A stretch of 64,000 bases of DNA from the NCBI RefSeq assembly GCF_013364275.1, contig NZ_CP054932.1, forward strand, positions 2,604,001 to 2,668,000. The letters run 5' to 3'. Position 1 is the stretch's first letter; each line of letters begins with the position of its first letter. Shown piece after piece: positions 63,143-64,000 of this stretch. This DNA is from Actinomadura sp. NAK00032 (GTDB taxonomy: Bacteria > Actinomycetota > Actinomycetes > Streptosporangiales > Streptosporangiaceae). Below the pieces are notes generated by a model, which did no database searches, had not been told where the DNA came from, and saw only the letters and a list, made by a program, of their open reading frames with translations. The position numbers were made by a program, and so were the translations under genes.

Positions 63143-64000
63143 TTGTACCTGAAGACCTTGACGTTGCGCGGCTTCAAGTCCTTCGCGTCCTCCACCACGC
63201 TCAAGTTCGAGCCGGGGATCACGGCCGTCGTGGGGCCGAACGGGTCGGGCAAGTCCAACGTCGTGGACGCGCTGGCCTGGGTGATGGGCGAGCAGGGCGC
63301 CAAGTCGCTGCGCGGCGGCAAGATGGAGGACGTCATCTTCGCCGGGACGGCGAACCGGGCGCCGCTCGGGCGCGCCGAGGTCGTGCTGACGATCGACAAC
63401 GCCGACGGGGCGCTGCCGATCGACTACACCGAGGTGACGATCAGCCGGCTGATGTTCCGGTCGGGGTCCAGCGAGTACGCGATCAACGGCGACTCGTGCC
63501 GGCTGCTCGACATCCAGGAGCTGCTGTCGGACTCCGGCATCGGGCGCGAGATGCACGTCATCATCGGGCAGGGGCAGCTCGACCGCGTCCTGCACTCGGG
63601 CCCGGAGGGGCGCCGGGCGGTGATCGAGGAGGCGGCCGGCGTCCTCAAGCACCGCAAGCGCAAGGAGAAGGCGCTGCGGAAGCTCGACGCGATGCAGGGC
63701 AACCTGACCCGCGTCCAGGACCTCACCGGTGAGCTGCGCCGCCAGCTGAAGCCGCTCGGCAAGCAGGCCGAGATCGCGCGGCGCGCGGCGGTGATCCAGG
63801 CCGACCTGCGGGACGCGCGGCTGCGGCTGCTGGCCGACGACCTCGTCTCGCTGCGGACGAGGCTGGAGCAGGAGGCCGCCGACGAGGCCGCGATCCGGGA
63901 GCGCCGCACCGAGACGGAGCGGGCGCTGGGCGAGGCGCAGCGGCGCGAGGCCGTCCTGGAGGCGGAGGAGGCCGAGCAGGCGCCGAGGCTCGCGCAGGTC
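63143..64000 (+). CDS. smc: Chromosome segregation protein SMC, N-terminal part
   Basis: The first 286 codons are present; the gene runs past the window edge. The Walker A motif is [20 protein letters not shown], the family start [20 protein letters not shown], and the Q-loop region [12 protein letters not shown] followed by the start of the long coiled coil (rich in Glu, Arg, Ala) is seen from about residue 165. SMC organises and segregates the chromosome with ScpA/ScpB. TTG 63143 has GAGGGAGGGA upstream and matches the family N-terminus. Confidence 0.96.
   Translation, partial: MYLKTLTLRGFKSFASSTTLKFEPGITAVVGPNGSGKSNVVDALAWVMGEQGAKSLRGGKMEDVIFAGTANRAPLGRAEVVLTIDNADGALPIDYTEVTISRLMFRSGSSEYAINGDSCRLLDIQELLSDSGIGREMHVIIGQGQLDRVLHSGPEGRRAVIEEAAGVLKHRKRKEKALRKLDAMQGNLTRVQDLTGELRRQLKPLGKQAEIARRAAVIQADLRDARLRLLADDLVSLRTRLEQEAADEAAIRERRTETERALGEAQRREAVLEAEEAEQAPRLAQV

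Overview
The window is very G+C-rich actinomycete DNA, with third codon positions almost always G or C, many GTG/TTG starts and many 4-base GTGA/ATGA gene overlaps. CofC (F420 synthesis), a stand-alone 65-residue gene ahead of smc, LPXTG and PASTA-less Ser/Thr kinase genes and a CYP51 sterol demethylase locus all fit Actinomycetota. A member of the Streptosporangiales/Thermomonosporaceae (Actinomadura-like) is my best guess; this is inference from gene content, not a database result.

Layout. 1-1860: end of an FAH-family gene, a DUF2461 gene, tRNA-Gln and two identical tRNA-Glu genes. 1.9-6.9 kb: alcohol dehydrogenase plus PAP2 phosphatase, a frameshifted small gene, and an ArsR-type regulator/MMPL exporter pair with a clear operator. 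7.5-14.9 kb: an eight-gene complex-I-like (nuo) operon with every membrane subunit but no normal NuoB, C, D, E, F, G or I; a 276-residue protein with remnants of both NuoB and NuoD takes their place. 14.9-18.7 kb: a polar amino-acid ABC transporter operon with a SAM hydrolase-type gene and a Nudix gene. 18.8-23.3 kb: LysR, MerR and IclR (NdgR-like) regulators, a dehydrogenase-RidA fusion frame and two DUF202 genes. 23.4-30.4 kb: conserved core leuC-leuD-hup-cofC-plsC-gpsA-ddl.

30.4-45.2 kb is an accessory block. It holds the ten-gene set known next to cyp51 in Mycobacterium tuberculosis (aldehyde dehydrogenase, SDR, HIBADH-like, carboxymuconolactone decarboxylase-like, TetR, CYP123-like P450, SDR, CYP51, ferredoxin, SnoaL-like). 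Here the set is split by about 4.8 kb carrying three unusual tRNA genes, a 24-codon ORF, another SDR, an AraC regulator and an acyl-CoA ligase. Both halves start with nearly identical promoter-operator modules, so one TetR protein probably still controls both.

45.2-64 kb returns to conserved core: DUF3515, an Lrp-like RAM protein, thiL, thiD, rpmB, a DAK2-domain gene, recG, a Ser/Thr kinase, an LPXTG surface protein, rsmD, a class B PBP, coaD, yceD, rpmF, rnc, mutM, acyP and the first 286 codons of smc. The order matches the leuCD-to-smc region of Streptomyces as I remember it.

The points most worth a second look are the unusual tRNA trio, the twin TetR operator/leaderless promoter modules, the incomplete nuo operon with its NuoB/NuoD hybrid, and the dehydrogenase-RidA fusion with an internal ribosome binding site.
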